Assembly: GCA_019096195.1 (NCBI GenBank)
Contig: JAGTXK010000073.1
Span: forward strand, 558,001-622,000
Direction: 5' to 3'
DNA from: Boletus sp. NGJ
Lineage: Eukaryota > Basidiomycota > Agaricomycetes > Boletales > Boletaceae
Length of the DNA: 64,000 bases
Part shown: positions 47,735 through 59,176 of the stretch, piece by piece
Numbering within the stretch: the first letter of the stretch is position 1
Layout: each line of letters begins with the position of its first letter
The notes under the pieces: generated by a model
Databases searched by the model: none
Told to the model about the DNA's origin: nothing
Seen by the model: the letters and a program-made list of their open reading frames with translations, nothing else
Program-made: the position numbers and the translations under genes

Positions 47735-49474
47735 TCAAAGTTTGGCTGAGTGAAGTGGCTGCGCTTCGTTTACAAAAACACCCGCGGCACCCATCCCACT
47801 ACCCACACACATGCTTGTGCAAAGTATTTTCTCGTTTCTCCGACGGAGTTCAGCCAGTCCAGTGACCACTTGACGCGCGCCAGCTGCAAACGGATTCAGT
47901 CATCTGGGTGAAGGATTTAAGAAGGACTCACTCATCCCAAGAGGATGCGTCAAAGTTATCGCGCCACCACTGCGAAGATTACTCAGATGCATCGTGATAA
48001 ATGGGCGCAAAATTCATACTTTGGGTTGATCTTGCTCATTGGGATTCCAAGCTCTTCTACACAATACGCGAACTGTGATGCGAACGCTTCGTTTATCTGC
48101 ATAGACCGAGCAGTGAGCACTATCCGAAAACGAGAACTGAAGTTTTCAAACCTCATAGATGTCGACCTCTTCTTTCGACAGGCCGAACTGGGATAGGACT
48201 TTGGGAATAGCTACAACGGGGCCAATGCCCATGTACCTTGGCTCGACGCCTTGAATGTGTACTCAGGCTGCGATTCAACCATGCTAAACTCTGAAGTAAC
48301 ATACCAACGACTGCACTCCCTACCCATTTCGCTAAGATGTCCATGCTCTCAGCTCGTGCCCTCTCCCTTGTCGTTAGGATGCACAGTGCAGCACCGTCAC
48401 CAATGCCGCTGGCATTACCTGCCGTAGTAGTGTTCTCGCCCCAATCAGGAAACACGGGTTTCAAAGCAGCAAGGGATTCCATGGTCACGCCTGGCCGAAT
48501 CGTGTCGTCTGCGGAGATGACAGATCCGCGTATTTCGATTGGAATGATTTCCTCTGCAAATATACCTTTCGCGAGAGCCTACCCAGGCTCGACCGTAAAA
48601 GATCATTCTTTTGTTCTGATGGGATAAGTTTAAAGTACCTGGTTGGCTCTGGTGTGTGAAATCAGTGCATACTCGTCCTGCTTGGTGCGCGAGACCTTGT
48701 ATGTTTGTGCGACCAATTCGGCAGTCCAACCCATGGGCTCGAGTTGGGCGACCTCAATACAAGAGGTGCAATGAGGCTGTGATCTCATACCTGGATACAG
48801 TCATGTGCTTGCGAATTGTTGTCAACTGCCTCAGCAATGGTTGGGGTTGGGCGAGCACTAATTGTCTGTTGTGCGAAAGACGATTGACCGCTTGAAGAGT
48901 CACTCACTTGAGTGTCATATTTTCGACACCGACCGCAACACCGAGAGATATTTCCCTTGACTTGATTGCATGGGCAACATTCCGAATGGCCATGAGGCCG
49001 GAGGCACACAACCTGTTTACTGTTGATATGGGCACTTCATGGGGTATACCAGCAGCCAAGGCAGCCGCGCGGGAGGCATAGGCAGGAGAAGGTGGATGGC
49101 AAGTTCCTGGGGACGGGTCTACATTGCACACATGTGAAGTTTGAAAACGCTACCTACCAACGCATATATCCTCTATTTTTCGGGGGTCGAGCCCTGTTTC
49201 TTTAAAAGTTGCCTGCATGAAGGTATCAGTATCCTTTCGTTTGGTACGTGCCGGTCACCGAGCACACCTTGTACAATGCTTGCATCATCTCATCGACAGG
49301 AGTGTCTTTGAACTGGCCCTTTCGGTTCTTGCCCATCGCGGTACGCTTTGCAAATGTGATTACCACGTCGTCCGGATGTTTCTCCAGGATAGCAGCAAGA
49401 CCTTGTGTTGTGTGCGTGGACATGGTTCGCATTGCAGGGACAAAGACTCGAGAGCGAAATGTAGATGCAAGCAT
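47735..49474 (-). CDS. 3-ketoacyl-CoA/acetyl-CoA C-acyltransferase (thiolase)
   Basis: Cleaves 3-ketoacyl-CoA with CoA in fatty-acid beta-oxidation, or runs acetoacetyl-CoA condensation. Ten exons (49474-49268, 49212-49158, 49106-48908, 48857-48791, 48737-48639, 48578-48305, 48249-48152, 48096-48020, 47969-47932, 47883-47735) give 420 residues. Active-site parts are intact: nucleophile Cys in VNRLCASGLMA, NEAFASQF, His in ITLTHPLG, second Cys in CVGSGMGAAG. The protein ends in A-K-L, a PTS1-type peroxisomal signal, and the PTS2 nonapeptide usual for peroxisomal thiolases is not visible. The N-terminus (MLASTFRSRVFVPAMRTMS) is basic and Ser-rich, like a mitochondrial presequence. Confidence 0.92.
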
Positions 49475-49796
49475 GGAGAACTCTAGCAAAGAGCGGTGAG
49501 ATCCGACACCTTGCTCAAAGGGTCAACCGGTCTCATGAAGAGAAACAGAAGATGCTCATGATGCTCATGTCACACGTCTTTACGAATGACGCTCATACGT
49601 CTTTACTTGTCGCAGTATTGCAGTCCTTTAGCGTATCTCTAATTAAGGTGTCTAACCCATTGTCCAGCAGGTCAAGGTAAGGTCATATATGCGAGCTGAA
49701 TCAGTGCGATTCGTGGCGGGCAATTCCAAAAACTAGAATACGGAGCTTAACAAGGCTCTTGGATTGGATTGTCCTGAGAGACCTACGTGAATGTTC
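49475..49796. other. Intergenic between thiolase and bL32m
   Basis: 322 bp containing short direct repeats (GATGCTCAT twice at about 49552-49569; CTCATACGTCTTTAC-like units just after). No gene is supported. Confidence 0.5.
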
Positions 49797-50264
49797 CTAC
49801 GATGAGGACCTTTCCGCAGCCTTGGTGGTCTTAGACAGAGTGCTGCGTATACCGCTAGAGGGATTCTTAGACTGCTGCTTGGACTTTGCAATGATGGTAT
49901 CGTAACAAGTTCTGCAGGCGTGATGGGCAAGCTTGGCTTCTCCGCAAGCTGGGCAGTTGACAATGTCTGCAAGGAATAGCGGTCAGAAACAAGTAACAGT
50001 CAGAACGGAGTTTGACGTGCTCTGCTTGTCCTTGAGCCCCTTGTTGGCACTGCGCATCGATTTTCGGGAATGGGAGATTTTGCTTTTGGGTACGGCGAGG
50101 ACTATTGAGGGAAGGAGGTCAAGGAGGGGCTGGAGCATGGGCAGAACGAGGTTGAATGGCGTCTGCGACGCGAAACACGCCGATGCAGACGGGGGACGCA
50201 TCAGCCATGGCAGACCAAGCGTAGAGAAAAACGAGCGCGTCTGATGGAGTGCAAGAGCAGCCAT
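49797..50264 (-). CDS. MRPL32: Mitochondrial ribosomal protein bL32m
   Basis: Large-subunit mitoribosomal protein. Exons 50264-50021 and 49966-49797 encode 137 residues. A presequence-like N-terminus (MAALALHQTRSFFST) precedes the L32 body: AVPKSKISHSRKSMRSANKG, with the zinc site CPACGE...CRTCYD (two CxxC pairs). The single intron needs a GC donor (CAGA/GCACGT) to yield QNIVNCPACGEAKLAHHAC; a GT at the neighbouring position breaks the frame. Bacterial-type L32 with four cysteines is conserved in fungal mitochondria. It is divergent from NDUFA5. Confidence 0.92.
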
Positions 50265-50331
50265 GGTAAGAGGTTTAGTCGCGTCTGGGGATTTAGTTAC
50301 AGCCACTCCAAGTCTCCCCGTAACATCCATC
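50265..50331. promoter_or_regulatory. 67-bp divergent promoter, bL32m / NDUFA5
   Basis: Only 67 bp separate the two ATG codons. Both products work in mitochondria (mitoribosome and complex I). The core promoters and both 5' leaders must overlap or extend into neighbouring sequence. Confidence 0.6.
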
Positions 50332-50780
50332 ATGTTCAGGCTCACGCGCCCCGTGTTACACCAAGTTGTCAAGAAGACAACAGGGATTACAGGCCTTGCA
50401 GTACACCCGAATCCTCTCCCGGAACTCACAGAGACATACAAATCTACGCTTTCGGTGCTATCTTCTATACCTTTGACGTCTGTCTACAGGCAGGGTGTTG
50501 AGGCCCTTACGAAACACAAACTCAACATCGCGCAGGGCGCAAGTGGGGACATAACCGCCGTGGAGAAGCAGCTGGACGAGGGACAGATTGAGGAATCTCT
50601 GGACATTGCAAAGGACGAGCTGAAACTCGTCCAGAATATGTTGGAATGGAAAGCGTAGGTGACTCGTGCCGCTGGGGCTTCACGCAGGACTGATCGTCGC
50701 ACAGTTGGGAGCCATTGGAGGAAAAGTCACCAGCAGGTCAATGGGAGTACTTTGGGAACGAGTCGAGACCAATGCCGTGA
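50332..50780 (+). CDS. NDUFA5: Complex I accessory subunit NDUFA5 (B13)
   Basis: Accessory subunit of the peripheral arm of mitochondrial NADH:ubiquinone oxidoreductase. Exons 50332-50654 and 50705-50780 encode 132 residues. The sequence matches the ETC complex I NDUFA5 family: TTGITGLAVHPNPLPELTET, SIPLTSVYRQGVEALTKHKL, EESLDIAKDELKLVQNMLEW and the spliced ending KAWEPLEEKSPAGQWEYF. The N-terminus (MFRLTRPVLHQVVKK) is basic, suiting import. A longer ORF upstream in frame starts within the divergent promoter and is not preferred. Confidence 0.95.
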
Positions 50781-51187
50781 CCATGAAGAAATAGCTTTCT
50801 GTTGTTCGGAGGTAGCGAATTCCTGTAAGTCCCGAGAAAGTTGGCGCAAATGTTCTCGACGGGAACGCGAGACTAGAACGAGGTTGGGTATGCAACACAC
50901 TCGTTTCATACATACTTGGTGACTGCAAATATATATTTTCATTGGATGGATTTGCCAGCTGAGAAATTTTCAAAGGGACCATGTCAAGGTGGGCGATATC
51001 TATGTACATGGAAACAGATATATGGAGCGACCATGGAACAAGATTTTTTTTTTTTCGCTTTCAAACTACATAAAAGCAAGGGACACCATTGTTTGAATGC
51101 AGTTGGTTGTGACATACCGAGCCGTAACCTGTACAACGGAAGCGTGGGACAAGAGAACGCGTGTCAATAGTTATCAGGCGCGTTTGC
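50781..51187. other. Convergent 3' region, NDUFA5 / STM1-like
   Basis: 407 bp between two stops, including a T run of 12-13 nt near 51046. It probably holds both 3' UTRs; no other feature is seen. Confidence 0.5.
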
Positions 51188-52381
51188 CTACGACAGAGAA
51201 GGGAAGGCGGTCTCGTCATCGACGTTGACGGTGGTGGGTGCGGTTCCATTGGCAGCACCACGTCCTCTACCGCCACGACCACGTCCGCCACGGCCTCTGC
51301 TCTCGCCTCTGTCAGCGCCACGACCACGACCACCACGCGCAGGACGTTCAAAGTGGGCATCGATCTCGAGGAAGACCTTTTCTTTCTTCTCTGTGCGCGC
51401 CTTTGGAGCGGACTTTGTCTAAAGAGGAGTTAGAGGTGGGATGGGGAGGATGGGACGAGAGGCTACCTTTCCGGAGAAGTAGGCTTCGCCTTCACCTTTC
51501 TCCAAACGTGTTACACCATCCCAGATGCCGTCTCCGACACCTTCATTTGCCTTGCGGGTCTCGAGTTTTGGAAGGAGAGCGTTCTCCTTTTCTTTCTGCT
51601 GAGTGAGGTACTGGTCGAGAGTGAGCGTGTTGTCCTCTTCTTCTGGGTCTCTTCTGCGCGCACTTTCTGGTTTCTCGGTGTCGGGGGATTGTTCTGGAGC
51701 AGGTTCTTGAGGAGGTGCACCCCAATCGCCGGCGGAGGTATCTGCGGGGGTAGCCCAGTCGTTCAAGCCACCGGATTCCAAGCCGCCAGATTCTGCGGCG
51801 GCGTCGATTGTTGCGGCTTCTTCTACCTTGAGTTCGGCATCGCCGTCATCGCCACCCCAGCCGTTGTGTATTTTCTTGTCAGAGTCGCTGAAAGGGGATC
51901 AGGGAGGAAGAGAGGGGATGGAAGGGGACAGACGTCTTTCCAGTGGCGCTGTGCTTGTCAAAGGTGCGGCCTCTGCCACGGTTGCCACCACGGCCTCTGC
52001 CGCGGCCCTCTCTGCGTTCGCCATCGGCTGTGGGGGGATGAGAAGAGGGAGGGGAAGAAAGGGGAAAGGGACGGACGCCGTCTCTGTTTGGCATCTGGGG
52101 CGACAGGGGGATCCTCGGAGGAGGGGGGATCGCGGTCAGTGTTTTGGCGTGACCCACCACGCTGGTAGTATCTGCCGCCACGTGCAGCGGGGCCACCCCT
52201 TGCGCGCTTTGCGGAGGCAGGGGGCTGCTGGGGGGGAGGAACGGGTTCGGCGGGGGGAGGGGGTGAGGGGGGACGAGCGTCGTCCTCTGGTGGTGGGTGG
52301 GATGTGAGAGATGACGGGGAGAAGGAGAAGGAAAGACTGACCGTCGAGGATGGCGAACGGGTTTCGAGTGGCCACCGACAT
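51188..52381 (-). CDS. STM1: Stm1/HABP4-SERBP1 family ribosome-binding protein
   Basis: Stm1/SERBP1 proteins clamp idle 80S ribosomes and preserve them in starvation. Exons 52381-52342, 52286-52077, 52027-51934, 51887-51467 and 51418-51188 give 331 residues. The N-terminus MSVATRNPFAILD fits the Stm1_N motif. Then come RGG-type stretches (REGRGRGRGGNRGRGRTFDK), a Trp-Gly patch (NGWGGDDGDAEL), the HABP4/PAI-RBP1 domain (DNTLTLDQYLTQQKEKENAL, KGEGEAYFSGK) and a second RGG tail ending DETAFPSLS. The proline-rich second exon is low complexity. Clean GT-AG joins; orthology to yeast STM1 is by domain plan. Confidence 0.88.
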
Positions 52382-52805
52382 GGTGGAGATGTCGAGCAGA
52401 TGGCGACGAGATTGACTTGACGGTACCACCGCTCTCCGGGGTCCTACTCAGCCACCCTTTTCATCGACTGTACAGTTTTAGCCACAAAACCACCGAGCAA
52501 GTTCAGACTCCGCATCGACAGGTTTGTTTCTCCCAAATATCTGCGTCGTCGCCGTCGTGCTCACCCTTTTCCACAGCCTACAAAAGCATCTCGACGACGA
52601 CCAGTCCCCCTCTTGCAGGACGGGGCAGGTCGAGGACCTTGAGACCGTTGATCGGCTGGAGAGGGACTTTGATGGGACTTGGGTGCGGTGTCTCCGTTGG
52701 AATGGCCGTTTGGATGGTCTTTCGTGTGGATTTGCATCGCAATGTCTCGTTGTACATGTACACTCTAATTCAATTGTGTGAATCTCATCTTTCTTGCATA
52801 CTCCC
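52382..52805. other. Divergent region between STM1-like and SPP1-like genes
   Basis: 424 bp shared by two divergent genes; GC-rich near the STM1-like start. No specific element is recognised. Confidence 0.5.
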
Positions 52806-55800
52806 ATGTCCCCACGAAGAATGGATATCTCCTCCCTCCTCCGCCATCCGTCCCCGCCCCCCGACGATTCCCCCGCTCCCCGACCTCGCACCATCGACGC
52901 CCTCCTCCACCATCCACCCGCCTCTCTCCTCTCCATCCTCAACAGCCCAAAACAGCGCCCTCACACACCCTCTCCCGCTGACCATCCCCATCCGCGTCCC
53001 CCCTTCCTGGGCCTCGACGCACTCGTCCACGTCGCTTCCGAAGAACGCCGAAGGATCACCGCCGTCTCTGCATCCTCTCTCCCAGACAGAGACCTCCTTG
53101 CGACCCACTTGAATCGCGACCGCTTCCTCGAACCAGCCTCCTTTGTTCACGACCAGGATCGGCTCTCCAGGCACTACACTTACCCCCTCTCGTCCTATCC
53201 TGCACCCCTCCACCGCCATCCCGACCCCCCTTCCCCCCTTCCAAGACAATTTGAGACCCCACAAACGCTCTCGTGATGCCGGCCCTCCTTCTCCCCCGCG
53301 TTCCCCATCCCCGTTCCCTCTTGTCCCGTCTCCAAGCACCCGTCACCATTCATCGGCTAGCCCAACCACTAATTACCCGACCCTGCGACGGCAACCCATG
53401 GAACCCACTCACTCCACACCAGCTCTCTTGGTCGGCCCCGTCAACGACGCTCGCACCATTCTTCATCCACCCTCCGTCCCTCTCCAACACACGTCTCCGT
53501 TCTTACACTCACTCCACTTCTCTCAACTGCCTATCCATTCGTCCCCTCGCAACAATTCTCCTCACCGCTATTCTCCCCAACACCTACGTTCGCAACACCA
53601 GTCTTTTCCACTTCCGACCGGCGTACTCATTCCCCCATCTACGGAGGCCGACGCCATGTCTCCACGATACGGCTATGGTCCAAGGATGGCAGGGGGCATC
53701 GAAGTACTCTCCAATGACCCACCTTCCATAAGAGACTCGCCCAGACCCGATTTGGCAAACTACCAAAGCCCGGGACGTGATGTGTCCGCGCAACGGTTGC
53801 TATCCGAGTCGCGCGCAGAACACCCTTGGCACGAACCCCCAAAGCTGTCTCCTCTCCCGCGGCGCGCCACTTTTCTAGACGATGATAGACATCAAGTAAA
53901 GGCGCTCCCCCACCAAGTAGAGGGTCAAGAGAGTGTGTTGCTACGAGAGCGGGTACGATCACGTCCTCCCCATTCACCACTGGTCGACGCCACGGCGGAC
54001 AATGACAAAACTATGGGCGTACCTACGAGAGAGGTTGACTTGCCTCCACAACCTCCCCCTGAGCGCCACCCATTCCGCGTTTGGGAAGACCAACCGATAC
54101 CTCGTGAGACATCTCGACGCGTCTCGCCAGTACACATGCCAAACATCGTATATGGCCTCGCGGAAGGGCGTACGTGGTCGGGAGCAAGTGAAAGCGGGCA
54201 TGGTAAACGACCAGCCAAGGACGATCGGGAAACGGAGTTACGGCAGGATGTCGCGGAAGAGGGTGCGCTGACCCCTCCACCCCTTTCATCCGCGCTCGCT
54301 CAACCCCATTTTCTTAGTGCCTACGCCTCCATTATCCACTCGCAAGGAGCCGTCACCACCTCGTGCCCAGCCACTGGAACCTGTACCGTCTGACTTGCGA
54401 GCACCTAACGAAGGAACACGCCTCGATACTCCACCGTTAACGCCGAATCCAATACAGCCCCGAACTCCTGTACAGTCTGAGCCACAAGCACACCTTCCGC
54501 AAGCATCACTTCCGAACTCTTCCACGCCACGTGCGCCAGCCTCTCCCGTCCTCGATCTTCACCTCAAGAATTTCGAGATCCAATCTGAGCTCCAGCCCGA
54601 ACGTTCCGATACAAACGTAGACACGACTGCCCCGCTCACGTCTTCCGACCCGACCATAACCGAGCCATTACTTACCAAAGCAGAGCTGATACCAGATCCA
54701 CCTCCCCGCCAGCCATCTCCGGAACTTGTTCAACCTGTGCCAGCCAAGGAGCCAGGAGGGTTCGGAATATCAACGCGTTCAACCCATGCCAACGCTTCGC
54801 AAAGCACGAGCAGGAGCTCCTCGCAACAACCCCTCCCCGCCAAAGACGAGGATTACGCACTTCCTGAGGACAAACTGATCTCCCCGCCCATCCAGCCGGA
54901 ACCAGCTTCTCCCGAGCCAGAGTATACGTCCGAACGTGAACCACCGGTTTCAGAGCAAACCATGATGGATGTAGATGAAGAACTTTTGAGCCTTGTCGAA
55001 GACCATCCTCCTCGCGCCGTCCCTGCGATGTCAAAGGCGCAAGACGAGTCGAGGTCACCTCTGCTGACTACCGTAGGTCAGGGTACCGGCGCAGGCGCTG
55101 AACAGCGCTCGAGCGAAGCATCTGATGGTCCATTATCGGCGCTGTCTTCTCAGCCCGTCCCCAGGGGTCCTCCTCTTATGACGGACGAGGAAAAAGATCG
55201 AGCATCCATGCCCCCTCCGGCAGCTCGGAATAAGAAAGCTGAAAAGGATAAGACTACCTTGATCGCTGGCACAGCGACTGGAAGCAAAAAGAAAAAGGAC
55301 GGAACGTCAAAGGTGAGTATATCGTATTTTGTTACGCGAGCGACCATTTCTCAAGTTGCTTTCTCCGATCAGCCTGCCGCTAAACCGAAACAGCCTCCCA
55401 AACCACGGGCCAAACCCACTCCCAAACCCAAGCCTAGACCCAATGTTGTGGATATCCCTTTGAAAGGAACCATCCCCAAAGGCGCCGTAAACCTTAATGC
55501 CCGGTCACGCTCTACCTCTGTCATCCCAGGCGCTGTGGATGATGTCGTCCCAGAACCTGAGGCAGACGAGAGTGACAAAGAGGATAACAAACTCTACTGT
55601 GTATGCAAGACGCGGTATGACGAAGACCGAATGATGATTGCATGTGATCGGTGAGTATCAGAATGGATCACAAGTATTCGTATACAACTCAAGCAATGAC
55701 TTAGTTGTGACGAATGGTTCCATACATTGTGCGTGAACATGCTAGACCTAGAAATTGATCTCGTTGATCAATTCATATGTCCCCCATGCATCCAAAGTGG

Positions 55801-56812
55801 GTACCTGTGGTCTTGTAATCTCTTGAGCTTATGCCAATTACATCAGAACATTCACATTTGCGGACGACGTGGAAACGGCGATGTCTCTTTGGACTCCAGC
55901 ACGAGAATCCTTCGTCACCAGAAGCATGCCACAGGCCGTCGCGTGGCGCGTTCTCAAAATATTGCTCTGACGACTGCGGCATAAAGTACATGCGGGTCCA
56001 CATTGCACAATGGGAGAAATCGGGCGGGGCGCGGGGTCTGTTATGGGAGAGTGTCAAGAACGCCGCGAAACGAGAAGGTGTGGTGGTCTGTGCCAAGACG
56101 AACGTGGCAAGTCCTCCTAGAATGATGGACATTGACAGCAACAACTCGAAGGGCAAACCCCTCGACTCTGCAGCGAAGCGAAGAGCCGAACGCGAAGTTA
56201 CTCGCCTAAACGCACGCCTTGAGGAGGTGGTCAAGGAGCGCGAGCTTATGAAGCGTGAATTGGACATGGTGATGTGGCGCGAGAAAGTAGTGGAACTTGC
56301 TTCTGAGAGAGCAGGAAAGGTGGACGAGTGTGGATGGGATCAGAGACTCTGCTTTGGTGAGGAAGAATGGGCAGACTTTGGTCCGGAGGTGTTGGAAAGC
56401 TATGAAGAGGAGCGTGTCAAGGCGAACTCGGGGGACGATACCATGTCGCTCGATGTCACCTGCGCCATGCATGGAGAATGGTGGTGTACTGGCAAGAAAA
56501 AGTGCGAGCGTCACGCAGGGTAGGCCCACGTTGTAGGCCCCTTGTTCACCTGTCTGACAGTTTTTCAGTTGGCAGAAACTTCGTGCTGCAGAAGTCTCAT
56601 TTGACAAAGAGACGAAAGAAGGGATTCTGCTCAAACTTACTACGCGCGAGCGCGAGATACGTAAACGGATTGAAGACATGCTCTATCCACAGCCAACCGG
56701 GACTTTGCAAGCTCCGTACGAACCCCCACACCGGGAAGTTCAACTTAACGGCTCTGAGAATGCCCGTTCGACAGGCCATGTTTCAGAAAAAAAGGGGGGA
56801 AGGTCATCGTAA
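52806..56812 (+). CDS. SPP1: Spp1/CFP1-type PHD protein (COMPASS) with long N-terminus
   Basis: Spp1/Cfp1 reads H3K4me3 through a PHD finger within the Set1 (COMPASS) methyltransferase complex. Best model: 52806-53191, 53256-54262, 54318-55312, 55373-55650, 55705-55796, 55847-56519, 56569-56812 (1224 residues); the first intron is a guess. The first ~850 residues are Pro/Ser/Arg-rich and disordered. The PHD finger follows: LYCVCKTRYDEDRMMIACDR, CDEWFHTLCV, FICPPC. Next come the CFP1-type zinc block CLFGLQHENPSSPEA and FSKYCSDDCGIKYM, a coiled coil (LNARLEEVVKERELMKREL) and CAMHGEWWCTGKKKCERHAG. The 3' exons fit the family closely; only the long N-terminus is unusual. Confidence 0.85.
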
Positions 56813-56928
56813 TTACCATTCCCTGTTGTTCCCGACACTCCGCAGTGATATACTCGAAGTTGTAACCATGTCCCGATTTCTTTTTGCCTACAGAATGCTC
56901 AAGGATCAATGCAATAACCGTGTTCCCA

Positions 56929-57543
56929 TCAATACCCATCCCCCTCGCCTCCTTCTTTACAGAACCCCTTCTGTTCATACAAAACCTTTGCCTTGAAATC
57001 CTCGCGGCTTTTTTTCTTGGCAATGTCGCTTTTGTGATATGGATCTAGAAATTGATAATCGACTTGTCGTAACGGGACATCGTCCTCTTGATCGAGGTCC
57101 TGGGTGGACAGAGTGGATCAATCAGCAGACCACACGAGAATATGGGTGCTGGCAGCCGTACGATTTCGCCTAATAGTACTACATTCTCCCCTCGAATGAG
57201 GAAGAGGCCATGCCAGTGCTCCGCGAACGCGTTACCATGGTATATCCGTTCGACAGTATCTTCAAGTACAAGGTTTGCTGTTGCCAGACGCTGAGGATCA
57301 GCTATAAAGCTAGACATGTATCGCCAACTCACCAAATTGATCGTAAGAGCGCAATACACCATGCAACTTTCGACCGTCTCTGAGGACCACCAGCATCTTT
57401 CCTAAGCCGGAGCATCATCAACGGGACAAAGTAATTATGGAGATGGCTCAGGGTGTTGGCTGGTGTGGAGTTGACTCGGCAGACGTACTGTCCACACAAT
57501 CTACCAAGGATCCCGATGTCGTGAATGGGATGAGTGAATCCAT
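56929..57543 (-). CDS. LSM1: LSm1, cap-side mRNA decay factor
   Basis: Subunit of the cytoplasmic Lsm1-7 ring that binds oligoadenylated mRNA ends and promotes decapping. Exons 57543-57489, 57401-57333, 57277-57162 and 57099-56929 give 136 residues. Sm motif 1: [20 protein letters not shown] and [20 protein letters not shown]. Sm motif 2: [16 protein letters not shown]. Lsm1-type C-terminal extension: [20 protein letters not shown], then [16 protein letters not shown], ending GGEGDGY. Start [15 protein letters not shown]. It is convergent with the SPP1-like gene, 116 bp between stops. Confidence 0.95.
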
Positions 57544-57724
57544 GAATCTCCCGTGCTGCTCCCAGGCAGCCAATAAGTAGAGAAAAGAGACAAAAGGAAT
57601 GGCCAGTAATTATTTGGATGTTGCTGACTTGCGTGCTGAAGAGGCTCTCCAGGGTTAGCACTGGCTGTGGGGGGGGCTTCTCGGAAGGGCACAGCACATG
57701 ACATCTGAAAATTGTTATCGGCAA

Positions 57725-57817
57725 GCTGATATGGCCGAGTCGTTAAGGCGAGTGATTTGAATCCACATCATCATCACTTGGGCATTGCCCGCGTAGGTTC
57801 AAATCCTGCTGTCAGCG
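57725..57817 (+). tRNA. tRNA-Ser(UGA) with an 11-nt intron
   Basis: Class II tRNA. Acceptor stem GCTGATA pairs with TGTCAGC (one T-G pair); discriminator G. D arm begins TGGCCGAGT and has GTTAAGGC. Anticodon stem AGTGA/TCACT with loop T-T-TGA-A; anticodon TGA at 57758-57760. An intron of about 11 nt (57762-57772) follows position 37. The long variable arm GGGC-ATT-GCCC is typical of Ser/Leu tRNAs, and the T arm is GTAGG-TTCAAAT-CCTGC. It decodes UCA and, with wobble, other UCN codons. The intron must be removed by tRNA splicing endonuclease. Confidence 0.9.
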
Positions 57818-57876
57818 AATTTTTTCCGATACTTGCCATCGGGTATTTCACGCTCGCACTGTTTCAAAAATCATCC

Positions 57877-58931
57877 ATGATAGAGACGATCTATATCGCC
57901 AGGCATGGTAAGTCTTCCGTCCCCAATGCTCCTGTGCGGATCTGCAAACGTGTTGCAGGCTTTAGAGCTAACTGGGTGACCCCAAACTGGTCAGTAGAGG
58001 GTTGTGGTATATTACAACCAACATTTCACACAAGAACCATGGTATAGGCCGAACCCGACAGGTCTCGCCAGAGATCCTCCTCTAGCTGCACACGGAGAAG
58101 TAAGAGAGCCAATTCTCTGCGCCACCAATCCTACATATTACATCGCAGGCTCAAGCTGTAGAGTTGGCAGTATACCTAGCGTCGCTCCCAAAGGACAAAC
58201 AGCCAAGTGCAATTTTTAGTTCCCCATACTGTAAGCAGCTGCCTTTTGTTGTCTGGTCTGTGAACGACTGTACCGTGGATAGATCGTTGCCTTCAAACCT
58301 CCAAACCCGTCGCAGAACACATGTCTCTGCCGATCTATATCGAGCACGGTCTGATCACCTTCATGTGATGCTTTCTGACTCCTGAAAGACGCATGCAGGG
58401 TTATCGGAATGGTATTCCCCTGTTACCCCGAGCACGGGCTTGCTTCCTCGGCCAAAGAGTGCCATCGAATTGCGCGCTATGCTACCCGAGATCAGTCTAT
58501 CCTGGAATACGGTGGAAATTGATCCTACCTGGAGCTCTATCTGGCTCCCCCCTCGCAAGGGAGAAGACCTAGAACAAATCCACGCCAGGATGTCCGACGC
58601 TCTCAGTTGCCTCATCCATCAGATCGACACACGACCGGACATGCGTCATCACAAGCACATTCTTCTCCTCTCTCATGCAGCGCCGATCATCGCGATGTGC
58701 CGACATCTTCTTGCACAACGAAACTTGCCGCTTAGAGTCGGCTGCTGCACACTGTCTCAGTTTTCTCGCAAGCGTGACGTTACTGGCGGGCAAGAGGCTT
58801 CCAGGTGGGAAGCGCTATCGCTGGCCTCATGTGCCCATTTGACCGACAAAGCGTCCCTGAGGGACTGGGGATTCGAAGATATTGTGACTGATGACATTAC
58901 TGGCGAGGTGTGTCTTCATCTAGGATCCTGA
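57877..58931 (+). CDS. TFC7: Tfc7 (tau55)-like histidine phosphatase, TFIIIC subunit
   Basis: Tau55 is the histidine-phosphatase-fold subunit of TFIIIC, which recruits RNA polymerase III to tRNA genes. Exons 57877-57907, 57959-57989, 58048-58099, 58149-58230, 58283-58348 and 58399-58931 give 264 residues. The start reads MIETIYIARHGFRANWVT, with the phospho-accepting RHG. Then PTGLARDPPLAAHGEAQAVE, FSSPYYRCLQTSKPV and IEHGLSEWYSP, and later the second His in ILLLSHAAPIIAM. The YIARHG(F/Y)R(A/S)NW opening and the LSEWY block match Tfc7 rather than general phosphoglycerate mutases. Coincidentally, it lies only 60 bp after a tRNA gene. Confidence 0.85.
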
Positions 58932-59176
58932 AGAAAGCCTTACAACGTCCGCGGACAGGTCGTCCATGAGATTGGAGTACCAGGTACAGAGGGAGAGGAG
59001 GAGGACACATTTGGGCCACAGATCTACTCCAGCATGCTATGAGGTGTGAAGTTTAGAGTAAACGAGCCCTGTTAGATGCGAGTCTCATACGTAATAAACT
59101 CGGTGACCACATTCCATCGCAGCAAATGTGTTTACATTCTGGTTACATTTGACCATTGGTACATGTTGATAAATCT

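Noticed and set aside
49552-49620. Short direct repeats between thiolase and bL32m
   Set aside because: Only two or three degenerate copies and no regular spacers; not a CRISPR array or a recognisable element.
53273-53731. Alternative-frame ORFs in the SPP1-like N-terminal region
   Set aside because: GC-rich proline-coding DNA stays open in several frames; only the frame that leads into the PHD finger was kept.
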